DNA of 64,000 nt from positions 1 through 64,000 of the forward strand of contig JAJFLZ010000037.1 in the NCBI GenBank assembly GCA_021772435.1, read 5' to 3'. The translations under genes were made by a program, and so were the position numbers. Shown piece by piece: positions 9,573-17,858 of the stretch. The stretch's first letter is position 1. Each line of letters starts with the position of its first letter. The notes below the pieces were generated by a model, which saw only the letters and a program-made list of their open reading frames with translations, searched no databases and was not told the origin of the DNA. This DNA comes from Chlamydiota bacterium. GTDB taxonomy: Bacteria > Chlamydiota > Chlamydiia > Chlamydiales > JACKPQ01.

Positions 9573-11306
9573 ATGGAAAAGGTTGAAACAAGCCCTATTT
9601 GGGTTCCCCCGAGAGAAGATCCCAAGACACTCCACGCAGTCATGAAAGACTTTGGTGTGCATTGCATCACCGCTCAAATTTTAGTTTCTCGAGGTATTAT
9701 TAGCCCTGAGCTTTTGCATAACTTCCTTTATGCTAAACTCCCTCAGCTCAACGATCCTGAAATGTTCGCTGAAATGGAATCTGCTGTAAAGCGCATCCAA
9801 CAAGCTATCGATAACCACGAAAAAATCATGGTCTACGGAGATAACGACGTCGATGGTATGTCAGGCACAACATTGCTTGTCGATTTTTTCCAACGCCTCG
9901 GTGCTGACATGCTTTACTTCCTACCTGACCGTTCGTCACAATTTCAAGGCATGCTTTTGGACAGTTTAGAATACGCCCAAAAGAACGCCTGCAAACTCAT
10001 TATCACTGTCGACTGCGGTATTACTGCCACAGAAGAAATTCGAGAGCTGTGCCAGCAAGGAATCGATGTCATTATCACTGACCACCACGAGCCAACCAAA
10101 ACACTTCCCAAATGCTGCGCCATTCTCAATCCCAAAGTTGACGGCAGCAACTATCCCAATCGAGATATTACAGGCGTTGGCGTGGCTTTTAAGCTCGCGC
10201 ACGCATTTTTAAATTCTTTAATCAACAAAGGAGAAGTCAGCTCTGGGCGAGTTAACCTCAAAAGCTATCTCGATTTAGTCGCTCTTGGCACGATAGCGGA
10301 CATGGGATCACTCCTTGGGGAAAATCGTATACTAGTCAGATATGGGTTAAGGCAAATCGGGATGACAAAACGCGTGGGGCTCACCAAACTCATTTCAATT
10401 GCTGAGGTCAGCAGCCGCGATATTACACCTATCGATATTGCCTCCAAAATAGCACCTCGTCTTAATAGTTTAGGACGCATTGCCGATCCAAAACGAGGCG
10501 TTGAGCTTTTGCTCACGAGAGATCCTTTTCAAGCTGAAAAACTAGCAAGAGAGCTCGATCTAAATAATCTCGAGAGGCAAAAAATCGAAAAAGGCGACTC
10601 TGAGGATATTGAGCGCACACTGAGGCGCACACCCTCACTCGTCGAAAACAAAGCCATTATTCTAGCCTCCAAAAAATGGCACCCTGGAATCATTCCCATC
10701 ATTACTGCGCGCCTCTCAAAACAATACAACCGCCCTACAATCGTCATCTCCATCGAAAACGGTATCGGCAAAGGATCGATACGCACCATTCCTGAATTCC
10801 CGCTTCTCCAACACCTACGTGACCAGAAAGATCTGCTTATTAACTTTGGTGGTCACGATTTTGCAGCAGGACTTACCATCAAAGAAGAAAATATCGGAGC
10901 GTTTACAAAAAACTTTATTCAAGCAGCTGAAGATAACTTAAAAGAAAAAGATGTTTCACCCAAGCTCTATATCGACGCTGTAGCCTCGTTTAAAGACATC
11001 ACTTTTGATCTGATGGATTCATTCACACTTCTTCAGCCGTTTGGGACAGATAACCCTGCCCCTATTTTGTATGCTAAGGCAAAACAGGCATGGCCGCCAA
11101 AAGTCGTAGGAAAAACGCATCTAAAGCTCTACCTAGAACAAGATGGAAGAGCGCTTGAAGGCATCGGATTTAATATGGCGAGCATGCGCAAAGATCTATG
11201 CAAAAAAAACATGACCCTTGAAATTGCGTACACTCCCCATGTAAATAACTTCCTCAATAAATCAAGTATTCAACTTATCATCAAAGACTTTAAGATTTGT
11301 TCCTAG
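9573..11306 (+). CDS. recJ: Single-stranded-DNA-specific exonuclease RecJ
   Basis: 5'-3' single-strand exonuclease of the DHH phosphoesterase family, used in recombination and mismatch and base excision repair. The 577-residue sequence carries the motifs in order: VYGDNDVDGMSGT (metal-binding Asp residues), VDCGITA, ITDHHEP (DHH), the GTIADMGSL segment, and the DHHA1 domain with NFGGHDFAAGLTI, then the OB-like C-terminus. Length is normal. It starts 13 bp after secDF with a GAGGGG site, so the two are very likely co-transcribed as in Chlamydia. Its stop interlocks with the convergent gene by 4 bp. Confidence 0.95.
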   Translation: MEKVETSPIWVPPREDPKTLHAVMKDFGVHCITAQILVSRGIISPELLHNFLYAKLPQLNDPEMFAEMESAVKRIQQAIDNHEKIMVYGDNDVDGMSGTTLLVDFFQRLGADMLYFLPDRSSQFQGMLLDSLEYAQKNACKLIITVDCGITATEEIRELCQQGIDVIITDHHEPTKTLPKCCAILNPKVDGSNYPNRDITGVGVAFKLAHAFLNSLINKGEVSSGRVNLKSYLDLVALGTIADMGSLLGENRILVRYGLRQIGMTKRVGLTKLISIAEVSSRDITPIDIASKIAPRLNSLGRIADPKRGVELLLTRDPFQAEKLARELDLNNLERQKIEKGDSEDIERTLRRTPSLVENKAIILASKKWHPGIIPIITARLSKQYNRPTIVISIENGIGKGSIRTIPEFPLLQHLRDQKDLLINFGGHDFAAGLTIKEENIGAFTKNFIQAAEDNLKEKDVSPKLYIDAVASFKDITFDLMDSFTLLQPFGTDNPAPILYAKAKQAWPPKVVGKTHLKLYLEQDGRALEGIGFNMASMRKDLCKKNMTLEIAYTPHVNNFLNKSSIQLIIKDFKICS

Positions 11307-11827
11307 CACTTCCCGTTTTTAATATTTTCTAAAGAATTCGCAATCTCTTTATGAGCAAGCTCTGTTTGCAACGGCTGCAAGGCTTTTGCAATTTCTTCTA
11401 AAAATACGGGAAGTTTTGGATACAGCTCTAGGCGAACTTTGACTTTTGCTTCAATCAGAGGTCTGCTTGTGACCACCCAATTTTCCCTTTTTGACTGGAA
11501 CACTCCATCATGATGCATGACAGTTTGTTCTTCTGCTTCATAGAGCAGTCGATACTGTCCATCCTTAGACTTTCCCCAACAGAGATAATCTAAGCAACGA
11601 ATCTCTTTTGAAGTTTTTGCGGAAGGGTCCTGTTCAACGTCTTTTAACCGTTCATTGCAACAGTATCGAAAGGGGAAGTGAATGCTGCAAGCGCGTAAAA
11701 AACGCTCCACTTCCTTAATATCTGCAGACACTTGGTCTAATTGCACCTTGTGCTGCGTAAGTATTGGTTCAATTTGCTGAAATACCTTTTGCAGATCAGG
11801 CGAATTGAAATGAGATTTGGAGTCCAT
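11303..11827 (-). CDS. Hypothetical protein, 174 residues
   Basis: I do not recognise this protein. It is soluble-looking, without signal peptide or membrane segment, and has six cysteines, two of them adjacent in FRYCCNER. The N-terminal part is predicted helical (LQKVFQQIEPILTQH); the middle (residues 80-140) looks like a beta-rich domain with YLCWGKSKDGQYRLLYEAE and ENWVVTSRPLIEAKVKVRLE; the end is helical again. GAGGAAACC precedes the ATG at good spacing, which supports real expression. It lies between recJ and euo, where Chlamydia as I recall has no gene, so it may be lineage-specific. Confidence 0.6.
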   Translation of the reverse strand: MDSKSHFNSPDLQKVFQQIEPILTQHKVQLDQVSADIKEVERFLRACSIHFPFRYCCNERLKDVEQDPSAKTSKEIRCLDYLCWGKSKDGQYRLLYEAEEQTVMHHDGVFQSKRENWVVTSRPLIEAKVKVRLELYPKLPVFLEEIAKALQPLQTELAHKEIANSLENIKNGKC

Positions 11828-11878
11828 CCTGGTTTCCTCTTGGTTACTTTTTTAAGTAAACAACAAAAGGACGTATAG

Positions 11879-11981
11879 CCCTTTGAAGGAAGGACTCAAC
11901 CTTCGCAAACGCTTAAATCAATTGCAGGCCCTTCTCAAGGGCACGCTACTCTGATTTCAACCTTCGTCCCAAGTCAAAGGG
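11879..11981. ncRNA. Candidate structured RNA in the 469-bp recJ-side/euo gap
   Basis: The stretch 11828-12296 has no convincing gene. Within it 11879-11981 can fold into one long rod: CCCTTTGA (11879-11886) pairs with TCAAAGGG (11974-11981), GGAC (11892-11895) with GTCC, AAATCA (11915-11920) with TGATTT (11952-11957), and the tip is a perfect GCCCTT-CTC-AAGGGC hairpin (11928-11942). A 10-bp direct repeat TCAACCTTCG (11896-11905 and 11957-11966) flanks the inner part. Stacked helices with internal loops resemble the outline of regulatory RNAs such as 6S RNA, but I see no diagnostic sequence, and the strand is undetermined. The rest of the gap, 11982-12220, holds nothing I can name. Confidence 0.3.
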
Positions 11982-12220
11982 AAAATGGGTTCTAAAATAG
12001 TGCGTTGGAGTCGGCGAATTTGCCAACAGTTTCTTGGCCCCAGATCAAGGGATAAGCTTTGATTTCTCGTAGCTAAACTTCCCTGATATTCTCATCAAAC
12101 AAAACAGGAAGTTCTCAAAAGCGCGTTTAGGTGCTTTGAGTAATACCAAATAGAGACATATCTCTATTGTCTTACAAAAAAACTTTAGCACTTTATGATA
12201 AAATTGACAAGCAAATATGT

Positions 12221-12254
12221 ATAAAAAAATGGAGATCATCCTTAGATGATCTCC
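12221..12254 (-). terminator. Rho-independent terminator of euo
   Basis: On the minus strand a perfect 10-bp stem GGAGATCATC/GATGATCTCC with a 4-nt loop (12254-12231) is followed by A and seven T. It lies 43-76 bp past the euo stop. A second, AT-rich 9-bp hairpin (12262-12289) lies between the stop and this terminator. Together they isolate euo transcription from the unknown gene downstream. Confidence 0.88.
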
Positions 12255-12296
12255 ACATGAGATTTTAATCCGAGAAAAAAGATTAAAATTTAAACC

Positions 12297-12818
12297 TTAG
12301 CCAACGTCTGCTTGCAGAGTTGAGCGCTTGCTTAAATAATTTTCTTGATAACCCTTGATGTCATTTACATGAATGACCCAAGCAGCTCCTTTTCTCGATG
12401 CTTTCAAAAGACCGATACGCGTAGCGTAATAAATCTTTTGAACTGGCACGCCTAAAATGTCCGCAGCTTGACGTACAGAGTAATATCCCTTGTCGTTATC
12501 AAAGAGAAGCTCTCCGTCAAACATTGACTTTGTGCGTGAATACTTTTGACGACGATAATCTTCTAGATCATCAATATGGATTTTCCAGCGAGTAGCATCT
12601 TTAGTAGCTTTAAGCTTCTTTTGCTTAATTGCGACGTAGATAGCTTGCCTGGTTACACCATTGATGCGCGCAGCTTCAGTAATAGAGACGATCTTCTTAT
12701 CTTCTCCATCTCCCTCTTGCTCATCGAGTTTCAGACGAGACTTGAGGTAATTTTCTAGCTGACGCATGATCTCTTCTTTCTTGATCTCGTCTTCTTGGTG
12801 GTTATTTTCATCAACCAT
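12297..12818 (-). CDS. euo: EUO-like DNA-binding transcriptional regulator
   Basis: In Chlamydia EUO is an early repressor that keeps late (EB-stage) genes off during replication. This 173-residue protein has two tandem excisionase/MerR-type winged-helix modules: residues 44-90 (SITEAARINGVTRQAIYVAI, then KATKDATRWKIHIDDLEDY) and residues 112-160 (SVRQAADILGVPVQKIYYAT, then KASRKGAAWVIHVNDIKGY). The acidic N-terminus is helical. Position supports the call: it lies between tsp-gltX and recJ-secDF, as in C. trachomatis (CT446). The start has AAGGA 8 nt upstream. It has its own terminator and a palindrome-rich upstream region. Assignment rests on fold and synteny, so confidence in orthology is good but not absolute. 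Confidence 0.85.
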   Translation of the reverse strand: MVDENNHQEDEIKKEEIMRQLENYLKSRLKLDEQEGDGEDKKIVSITEAARINGVTRQAIYVAIKQKKLKATKDATRWKIHIDDLEDYRRQKYSRTKSMFDGELLFDNDKGYYSVRQAADILGVPVQKIYYATRIGLLKASRKGAAWVIHVNDIKGYQENYLSKRSTLQADVG

Positions 12819-12907
12819 GGCTAGTGTCCTTTTACTTTAAACGTTAAACAGCTCTTACACATCGCGATATTAGCTTATTATTTTGCTTTTGTGTGTTTGG
12901 TAAGCCA

Positions 12908-12923
12908 ATTATTACATAATAAT
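12908..12923. promoter_or_regulatory. Palindrome in the euo promoter region
   Basis: ATTATTA-CA-TAATAAT is a perfect 7-bp inverted repeat about 90 bp upstream of euo. On the minus strand it overlaps a possible promoter, TTGCTT-16-TAATAA, so a bound protein would block euo transcription. This would suit an autoregulatory operator; the binding protein is inferred, not seen. Confidence 0.35.
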
Positions 12924-12949
12924 GTATTGAAAGCAAGCGTTTTTGAATA

Positions 12950-12963
12950 TTTTTTCGAAAAAA
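12950..12963. promoter_or_regulatory. Perfect 14-bp palindrome in the euo/tsp gap
   Basis: TTTTTTCGAAAAAA is self-complementary and lies between the palindrome at 12908 and the tsp promoter. It stands out in the AT-rich 295-bp gap. It could be a regulator site for either divergent gene; the evidence is symmetry and position only. Confidence 0.3.
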
Positions 12964-12998
12964 CATAAATTGTTCTCTTTCAATCGTTAAGTCTTTTC

Positions 12999-13027
12999 TT
13001 GATTCAATCTTAATGTTTATCTAATAT
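12999..13027 (+). promoter_or_regulatory. Sigma-70-type promoter for tsp
   Basis: TTGATT (12999-13004) and TAATAT (13022-13027) are separated by exactly 17 bp. The predicted start leaves a leader of about 80 nt before the tsp ATG, which lacks an obvious Shine-Dalgarno sequence. Confidence 0.55.
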
Positions 13028-13113
13028 GTTATAAATGAATTATTTAAGTAAATAACACCATATAATCTTTTAACTGGCGTCAAATCTCTTCTAACTGCTA
13101 TAGCTATAAACTT

Positions 13114-15075
13114 ATGAAGCCCTTTTTCCTATCGCTGATTTTTGGTCTCTCCGTACTAAGCGCTAAACCGCCGGAAATGGGACCATCTGATGCCAAAAAC
13201 AAAATAGAGCAAATCTTCAAAGCTCACGTCTCACACAAACGTTTTACTCCTGACCTAATGCAGCGCACGCTTCAAAACTTCCTAGCCGAGCTTGACCCAA
13301 CAAAGACGTATCTCACTGTAAATGAGGTGGATAAATGGGATAACGCCTCTCCTGAGCTGCTAAACCAAATAATACAAGACTTTGAGCGTCATAATTTTAG
13401 TGAATTTGAAGCTCTTCACGAAAAAATGATCGCTTCAATTGCCCGTCGAAATGAGCTAGAGAAAGAAGTCGCTGAGGCCACCTTACCCCAAGACGTCTCA
13501 CCCGATGAATTCAAAGAGCTTACTTGGGCAGTCAATCGTTTGGAATTAAAACAAAGACTGCTGAAAATCAAAGCATTGCAACTTGATGCCGCTAAAAACC
13601 TCGAAGATGACACGCATGAACAATTCTTCAAACGCTTAACAAAAAGACGTTTAAATCGAGAGCAAGAGATTGCAAATAAGGATGTTAAAGAAAAATACCG
13701 CCAGACACTTGTTTATTTCCTTAAAGCAGCCAGCTCTTCTCTAGACAGCCATACAGTCTACTTTACACCTTCAGAAGCCTCTCAATTCATGATTGAAATC
13801 GATCAGCGCCTCTTTGGTATTGGCGCTCAACTGCGCGATGACCTCAACGGCCTTACCGTCGTACGCCTGCTAGATGGAGGCCCTGCTAAACAGTCCAAAA
13901 GTCTCAAAATCGGAGACCGCATTATCGCAGTCAATAACGAGCCAATCGTCGGATGGGAAATCTCTGATGCAGTGGGGCTCATCCGCGGCAAAGAAGGCAC
14001 CCCTGTTACTCTCACCCTTCTGCGCGAACACGAAGAGTCCAAGCAAAAGCTCGATGTTCAAATCGTACGTCGCGAAATCGTCCTCAAAGAGACCCGCTAC
14101 GACGTTGCTGTTGAGCCTTTTGGCGATGGCGTCATCGCCCACATCAACCTTTACTCCTTCTATCAAGATCCTAAAAGCTCTTCGACTTCCGATCTCAAAA
14201 AAGTCATTCAAGATCTCAAAAAAGAACACAATGATAGTTTACAAGCCATTCTCCTCGATTTGCGAAGCAATCCCGGCGGTCACTTGCCGCAAGCCATCGG
14301 CGTTACAGGCCTTTTCATCAATAAAGGTGTTGTCGTCTCAATAAAAGACAACAATGGCGCTGTGCAAACGCTACGCAACCTCGACTCCAACAAAGTCTGG
14401 GATGGCCCGCTACTTGTTCTCACAAACCGTGCTAGCGCATCCGCTGCAGAAATCGTGGCTCAAACACTTCAAGATTACGGCAGAGCACTCATCATGGGCG
14501 ACGATCGCACCTTCGGAAAAGGAACTTACCAAACCTTCACACTCGACCCAAGCAACCACAAAGTCAATCCCAAAGGTGAATTCAAAGTCACACGCGGCAT
14601 GTACTTTACCGTCTCCGGCAAAAGCCCTCAGCTCGTTGGAGCTAAAGCTGATATTGAAATTCCCGGCGCTTTCACAGCCCTCGATGTAGGTGAAAGCTTT
14701 GCTAAATTCCCTCTAGAGAGCGATCATATCTCTGCTAAATTCAACGACGATCTCTCCGATATCTCTCCCTTCCAGCGCCGTAAAATCAAAATGTTTTACG
14801 AAAAAGACTTGCAAGAGCGTCTCACAACTTATGAGCCTTATCTAGATATCCTCAGAAAGAACTCATCCACCCGCATACAGAATAACACCAACTATCAAAA
14901 CTTTTTAAAAGCCATCGAAAAAGACAAGGCCAGTGCAGACGATATCGAGATATTTGGTCAGAATGACCTCCAGCTAGAAGAGAGCTACAACGTGATGAAA
15001 GACCTCATCATGCTCATGCGTCTTAAAGTCCACCACACAGCATCTGTCACTCACCCAGCCCAAGCCGGCGCTTAA
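13114..15075 (+). CDS. tsp: Tail-specific protease (S41 carboxyl-terminal processing peptidase)
   Basis: Exported serine protease that degrades proteins from their C-terminus. The 653 residues begin with a signal peptide (about residues 1-17, ending LSAKPP). They continue with a helical N-terminal domain, a PDZ domain near 220-320 (LFGIGAQLRDDLNGLTVVRL, GPAKQSKSLKIGDRIIAVNN), and the S41 core with LDLRSNPGGHLPQA, NRASASAAEI (catalytic Ser near 445) and TFGKGTYQTF (catalytic Lys near 469). It matches Chlamydia CT441 in length and in position near gltX and euo. In Chlamydia the cysteine-rich outer membrane protein genes lie between tsp and gltX; here they are missing and only 85 bp separate the two. 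Confidence 0.93.
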   Translation: MKPFFLSLIFGLSVLSAKPPEMGPSDAKNKIEQIFKAHVSHKRFTPDLMQRTLQNFLAELDPTKTYLTVNEVDKWDNASPELLNQIIQDFERHNFSEFEALHEKMIASIARRNELEKEVAEATLPQDVSPDEFKELTWAVNRLELKQRLLKIKALQLDAAKNLEDDTHEQFFKRLTKRRLNREQEIANKDVKEKYRQTLVYFLKAASSSLDSHTVYFTPSEASQFMIEIDQRLFGIGAQLRDDLNGLTVVRLLDGGPAKQSKSLKIGDRIIAVNNEPIVGWEISDAVGLIRGKEGTPVTLTLLREHEESKQKLDVQIVRREIVLKETRYDVAVEPFGDGVIAHINLYSFYQDPKSSSTSDLKKVIQDLKKEHNDSLQAILLDLRSNPGGHLPQAIGVTGLFINKGVVVSIKDNNGAVQTLRNLDSNKVWDGPLLVLTNRASASAAEIVAQTLQDYGRALIMGDDRTFGKGTYQTFTLDPSNHKVNPKGEFKVTRGMYFTVSGKSPQLVGAKADIEIPGAFTALDVGESFAKFPLESDHISAKFNDDLSDISPFQRRKIKMFYEKDLQERLTTYEPYLDILRKNSSTRIQNNTNYQNFLKAIEKDKASADDIEIFGQNDLQLEESYNVMKDLIMLMRLKVHHTASVTHPAQAGA

Positions 15076-15122
15076 AAGTTTTCTTTCAATCAAAACGAAT
15101 GAAATATTCAATAGTTTGATAA

Positions 15123-15151
15123 TTGAATTGATTTGCGTGTTAGGTTAAAAT
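15123..15151 (+). promoter_or_regulatory. Promoter directly upstream of gltX
   Basis: TTGAAT and TAAAAT are spaced 17 bp. The -10 ends 9 bp before the gltX ATG, so transcription from it would start within a few bases of the start codon and give a leaderless or nearly leaderless mRNA. No Shine-Dalgarno sequence precedes the ATG, which agrees. Confidence 0.5.
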
Positions 15152-15160
15152 AACAAATCT

Positions 15161-16678
15161 ATGGAACAAGTACGTGTACGCATTGGGCCATCGCCAACGG
15201 GCGATCCGCACGTAGGCACAGCCTACATTGCCCTATTCAATTATATTTTTGCTAAGCACCACCAAGGTAAATTTATCCTTAGGATTGAAGATACCGATCA
15301 GAGCCGCAGCAAACTCGAATATGAAGAAAATATTTACAAGGCGCTGAGATGGACTGGGCTGGAATGGGATGAAGGACCTGATGTTGGCGGCGATTACGGG
15401 CCGTATCGACAGTCTGAACGTACCAAGATCTATCAAGAGCATGTGCAAATGCTGCTTGATAAGGGCGCTGCTTACAAATGCTTTGCCACCAAAGAAGAGC
15501 TAATGGAAATGCGCGAGATGAGCGCAAAACTTGGAAAACGCTCCGCTTACGACCGCAGATACCGCAACATGACACCTGAGGAAATCGCTGAAAAAGAGAA
15601 AGCCGGCTTGCCTTGCACAGTCAGATTGAAAGTCCCTTTAACAGGTGACTGTGTATTTGATGATGGCATCAAAGGACGCATTACAACGCCATGGGCCGAT
15701 ATCGATGATCAGATTTTGCTTAAATCGGATGGATTCCCTACCTATCACCTCGCTAACGTAGTTGATGACCAGTTGATGGGTATTTCACACGTCATTCGCG
15801 GTGATGAATGGATCAGTTCTACGCCAAAACACATACTCCTTTACGAAGTCTTCGGTTGGAAACCACCTGAATTTTTGCACATGCCATTATTACTAGGACG
15901 CGATGGCAAAAAACTTTCGAAACGCAAAAACCCCACATCCATTTTCTACTACCGCGACTCGGGCTATTTGCAAGAAGCTTTCATCAACTTTCTATCGCTC
16001 ATGGGCTATAGCATGCCCGGCGATAAAGAGATTTACCCCTTGGATGAACTTATTCGTGAATTTGACCCAAAACGCATTGGGATCTCGGGCGCATTTTTCG
16101 ATATTCAAAAATTCGATTGGATCAATCAGCAATACTTAATCAACAATATTCCAGAAGAAAAACTGTGGGACCGCCTCAAAGAATGGAGCTTTAATGATGA
16201 CTTCATGCAAAAATTGATGCCCCTTGTGCATACACGCATCAAAACTTTTGGCGAATTTATGGAATTGTGCGAATTTTTCTTCATTAATCACATCCCCTAT
16301 ACTGAAGAAGGCCTAACATCTGGAAAAATCACAAATGATACCGCTATGTATCTGTTGCAAACGATGATTTGGCGAATGGAAGAGCTCGAAGACTTTGGCC
16401 GCAAAGGGTTTGAGCAAGCATCAAGAGATATTGCTGAGTATTTTGGCGTGAATCACAAAAAAATTGTCATGCGCCTGCTATTTGCAACCCTTATCGGTAA
16501 GCCCACAGGCCCACCACTATTTGACTCGGTTGAAATTTTAGGCAAGGACCGCACTCGCGCTAGGTTTTTACAAGCGATTGAATTTTTAGGCGGTATTTCG
16601 AATAAAAAACTGAGCAACCTAACAAAAGCTTGGAATAGCAAAGAGCTAAAAGATTTAGTGGAAAAAACTACCGGGTAA
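15161..16678 (+). CDS. gltX: Glutamyl-tRNA synthetase
   Basis: Class I synthetase that charges tRNA-Glu in the cytoplasm. The 505 residues have the usual length. The HIGH motif is HVGT in RIGPSPTGDPHVGTAY (residues 6-21), and the KMSKS motif is KLSKR in LLGRDGKKLSKRKNP near residue 247-250. The catalytic-domain signature LRIEDTDQSR and the insertion with VIRGDEWISSTPKH are intact. The gene follows tsp and lies close to euo as in Chlamydia. Its last 11 bp overlap a short gene on the other strand. Confidence 0.96.
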   Translation: MEQVRVRIGPSPTGDPHVGTAYIALFNYIFAKHHQGKFILRIEDTDQSRSKLEYEENIYKALRWTGLEWDEGPDVGGDYGPYRQSERTKIYQEHVQMLLDKGAAYKCFATKEELMEMREMSAKLGKRSAYDRRYRNMTPEEIAEKEKAGLPCTVRLKVPLTGDCVFDDGIKGRITTPWADIDDQILLKSDGFPTYHLANVVDDQLMGISHVIRGDEWISSTPKHILLYEVFGWKPPEFLHMPLLLGRDGKKLSKRKNPTSIFYYRDSGYLQEAFINFLSLMGYSMPGDKEIYPLDELIREFDPKRIGISGAFFDIQKFDWINQQYLINNIPEEKLWDRLKEWSFNDDFMQKLMPLVHTRIKTFGEFMELCEFFFINHIPYTEEGLTSGKITNDTAMYLLQTMIWRMEELEDFGRKGFEQASRDIAEYFGVNHKKIVMRLLFATLIGKPTGPPLFDSVEILGKDRTRARFLQAIEFLGGISNKKLSNLTKAWNSKELKDLVEKTTG

Positions 16679-16793
16679 GGGGTTCTGGCACTTCTTCGAT
16701 CGGGTTTGAAATAATGTAGTGCCGATTATAACCAGTACTCCCGCACGACATACAAATGATAGATACAAAAATGCATAAAACCAAAACCTTCAC
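16668..16793 (-). CDS. Small exported Cys-containing (lipo)protein, 41 residues
   Basis: A short reading frame starts at GTG 16793 with an excellent AGGAGGG site 5 nt upstream. It encodes a basic start, a 13-residue hydrophobic stretch (VLVLCIFVSIICM) and then SCGSTGYNRHY, with the final ISNPIEEVPEPLTR tail. This is the shape of a small lipoprotein with Cys17 as the possible lipidated residue, although the -3 residue is Cys rather than Leu. It overlaps the gltX end by 11 bp. From memory, C. trachomatis also has a tiny gene (CT444.1) beside gltX in the omcA region; equivalence by position is an inference. The strong ribosome site and signal-like N-terminus argue against a chance frame. Confidence 0.65.
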   Translation of the reverse strand: MKVLVLCIFVSIICMSCGSTGYNRHYIISNPIEEVPEPLTR

Positions 16794-16805
16794 AGTTTCC
16801 CTCCT

Positions 16806-17858
16806 ATGACAACAGTCTATACCAAAGATCGCCTTTTTCTAGCACGCCTAAAAGAGCGCTATGTGCTGAATAAACTTGGTTCTACAAAGCAAACCTATCA
16901 CGTGTCACTTGATATTAAAGATTCTGGTATTCAACACCAACCCGGGGACACACTTGCTATCATGCCGTCTAACCAACCAGACGCTGTTGCAAACGTTCTC
17001 TCCTATTTTGATCACCCATCTGATACCCCAATTATCGATCCCAGGTCAAAAAAACTTGTGACCCTGCACGAATTTATAACGCAAAGAGTGAACATCAACC
17101 GCGCTCCAAAAAAACTTTTAGAGTCCCTTGGCATAGATGGATCATTCCCAGACCTTGTAAGCTGCCTGCAAGAAATCGGTCTGTACAAGGATTCGGTAGA
17201 AAAATTTTGCACACTTTGCGCTCCCATGCTCCCTAGGTTTTATTCCATTGCCTCATCTATGCAGGCATCTCCTCATAGCATAGACCTTTTAGTTTCCACC
17301 TTCACTCATCCTGTTGGAACTCGCGAAGTTCCTGGTGTAGGTAGCGATTTTCTCTGCCATCAAATTGATGAAAAAACTCCCATTCCACTCTACCACCAAG
17401 CAACAAAACACTTTTTACTGCCAGAAAATCTACACACGCCAATCATTATGGTGGGCCCTGGCACAGGTGTTGCCCCTTACCGAGCCTTTTTGCAAGAGCG
17501 CGAAGGTGGCCCTGGAAAAAACTGGCTGATCTTTGGTGAAAGACAAAAAAACTACGACTTCTACTACGAGGATTTTTTTAGAGAGATGGAAGCAAACGGT
17601 GAGCTCATTCTAGATACCGCTTTTTCACGAGATCAAGATAAAAAACATTACGTTCAACACAAGCTAATGGAACACAAAGACCGCCTATGGCAGTGGCTAG
17701 AAAACGGAGCCCTCCTCTATGTCTGTGGTGATGCCAAACGCATGGCAAAAGATGTTTTAAACGTGTTAGAAAATATTATCGTTGAAAATTGTTCTGATCC
17801 GGGCGGGTACATCAAAAATATGCGCAAAGAAAAGCGCCTGCTTTTAGACGTCTATTGA
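16806..17858 (+). CDS. cysJ: CysJ-type NADPH flavoprotein reductase (FNR module)
   Basis: Moves electrons from NADPH through FAD to an acceptor. The 350-residue protein matches the reductase half of sulfite reductase alpha subunits without the N-terminal flavodoxin domain. It has the connecting/FAD region (about 40-140), RFYSIASS (FAD binding, near 146), GVGSDFLC, VGPGTGVAPYRAFLQER (NADPH binding, near 217), YVCGDAKRMAKDV, and a C-terminal aromatic residue (LLLDVY). Chlamydia has the same truncated type (CT435) near ispF. No sulfite reductase beta subunit is visible here, so the true acceptor is unknown. Its TGA stop straddles the left boundary of the MITE-like element. Confidence 0.85.
   Translation: MTTVYTKDRLFLARLKERYVLNKLGSTKQTYHVSLDIKDSGIQHQPGDTLAIMPSNQPDAVANVLSYFDHPSDTPIIDPRSKKLVTLHEFITQRVNINRAPKKLLESLGIDGSFPDLVSCLQEIGLYKDSVEKFCTLCAPMLPRFYSIASSMQASPHSIDLLVSTFTHPVGTREVPGVGSDFLCHQIDEKTPIPLYHQATKHFLLPENLHTPIIMVGPGTGVAPYRAFLQEREGGPGKNWLIFGERQKNYDFYYEDFFREMEANGELILDTAFSRDQDKKHYVQHKLMEHKDRLWQWLENGALLYVCGDAKRMAKDVLNVLENIIVENCSDPGGYIKNMRKEKRLLLDVY

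Noticed and set aside
11879-12060. RNase P RNA, SRP RNA or tmRNA in the non-coding gap
   Set aside because: None of their diagnostic sequences is present on either strand; only a generic rod-like fold remains.
12045-12239. 64-codon frame on the minus strand in the recJ-side/euo gap
   Set aside because: It overlaps the euo terminator, has no ribosome site, and its hydrophobic Phe/Leu/Ile-rich product is what AT-rich non-coding DNA gives.
13870-14689. Long frames antisense to and out of frame with tsp
   Set aside because: They are shadows of a strongly coding S41 protease gene; low-complexity Ser/Lys/Thr products.
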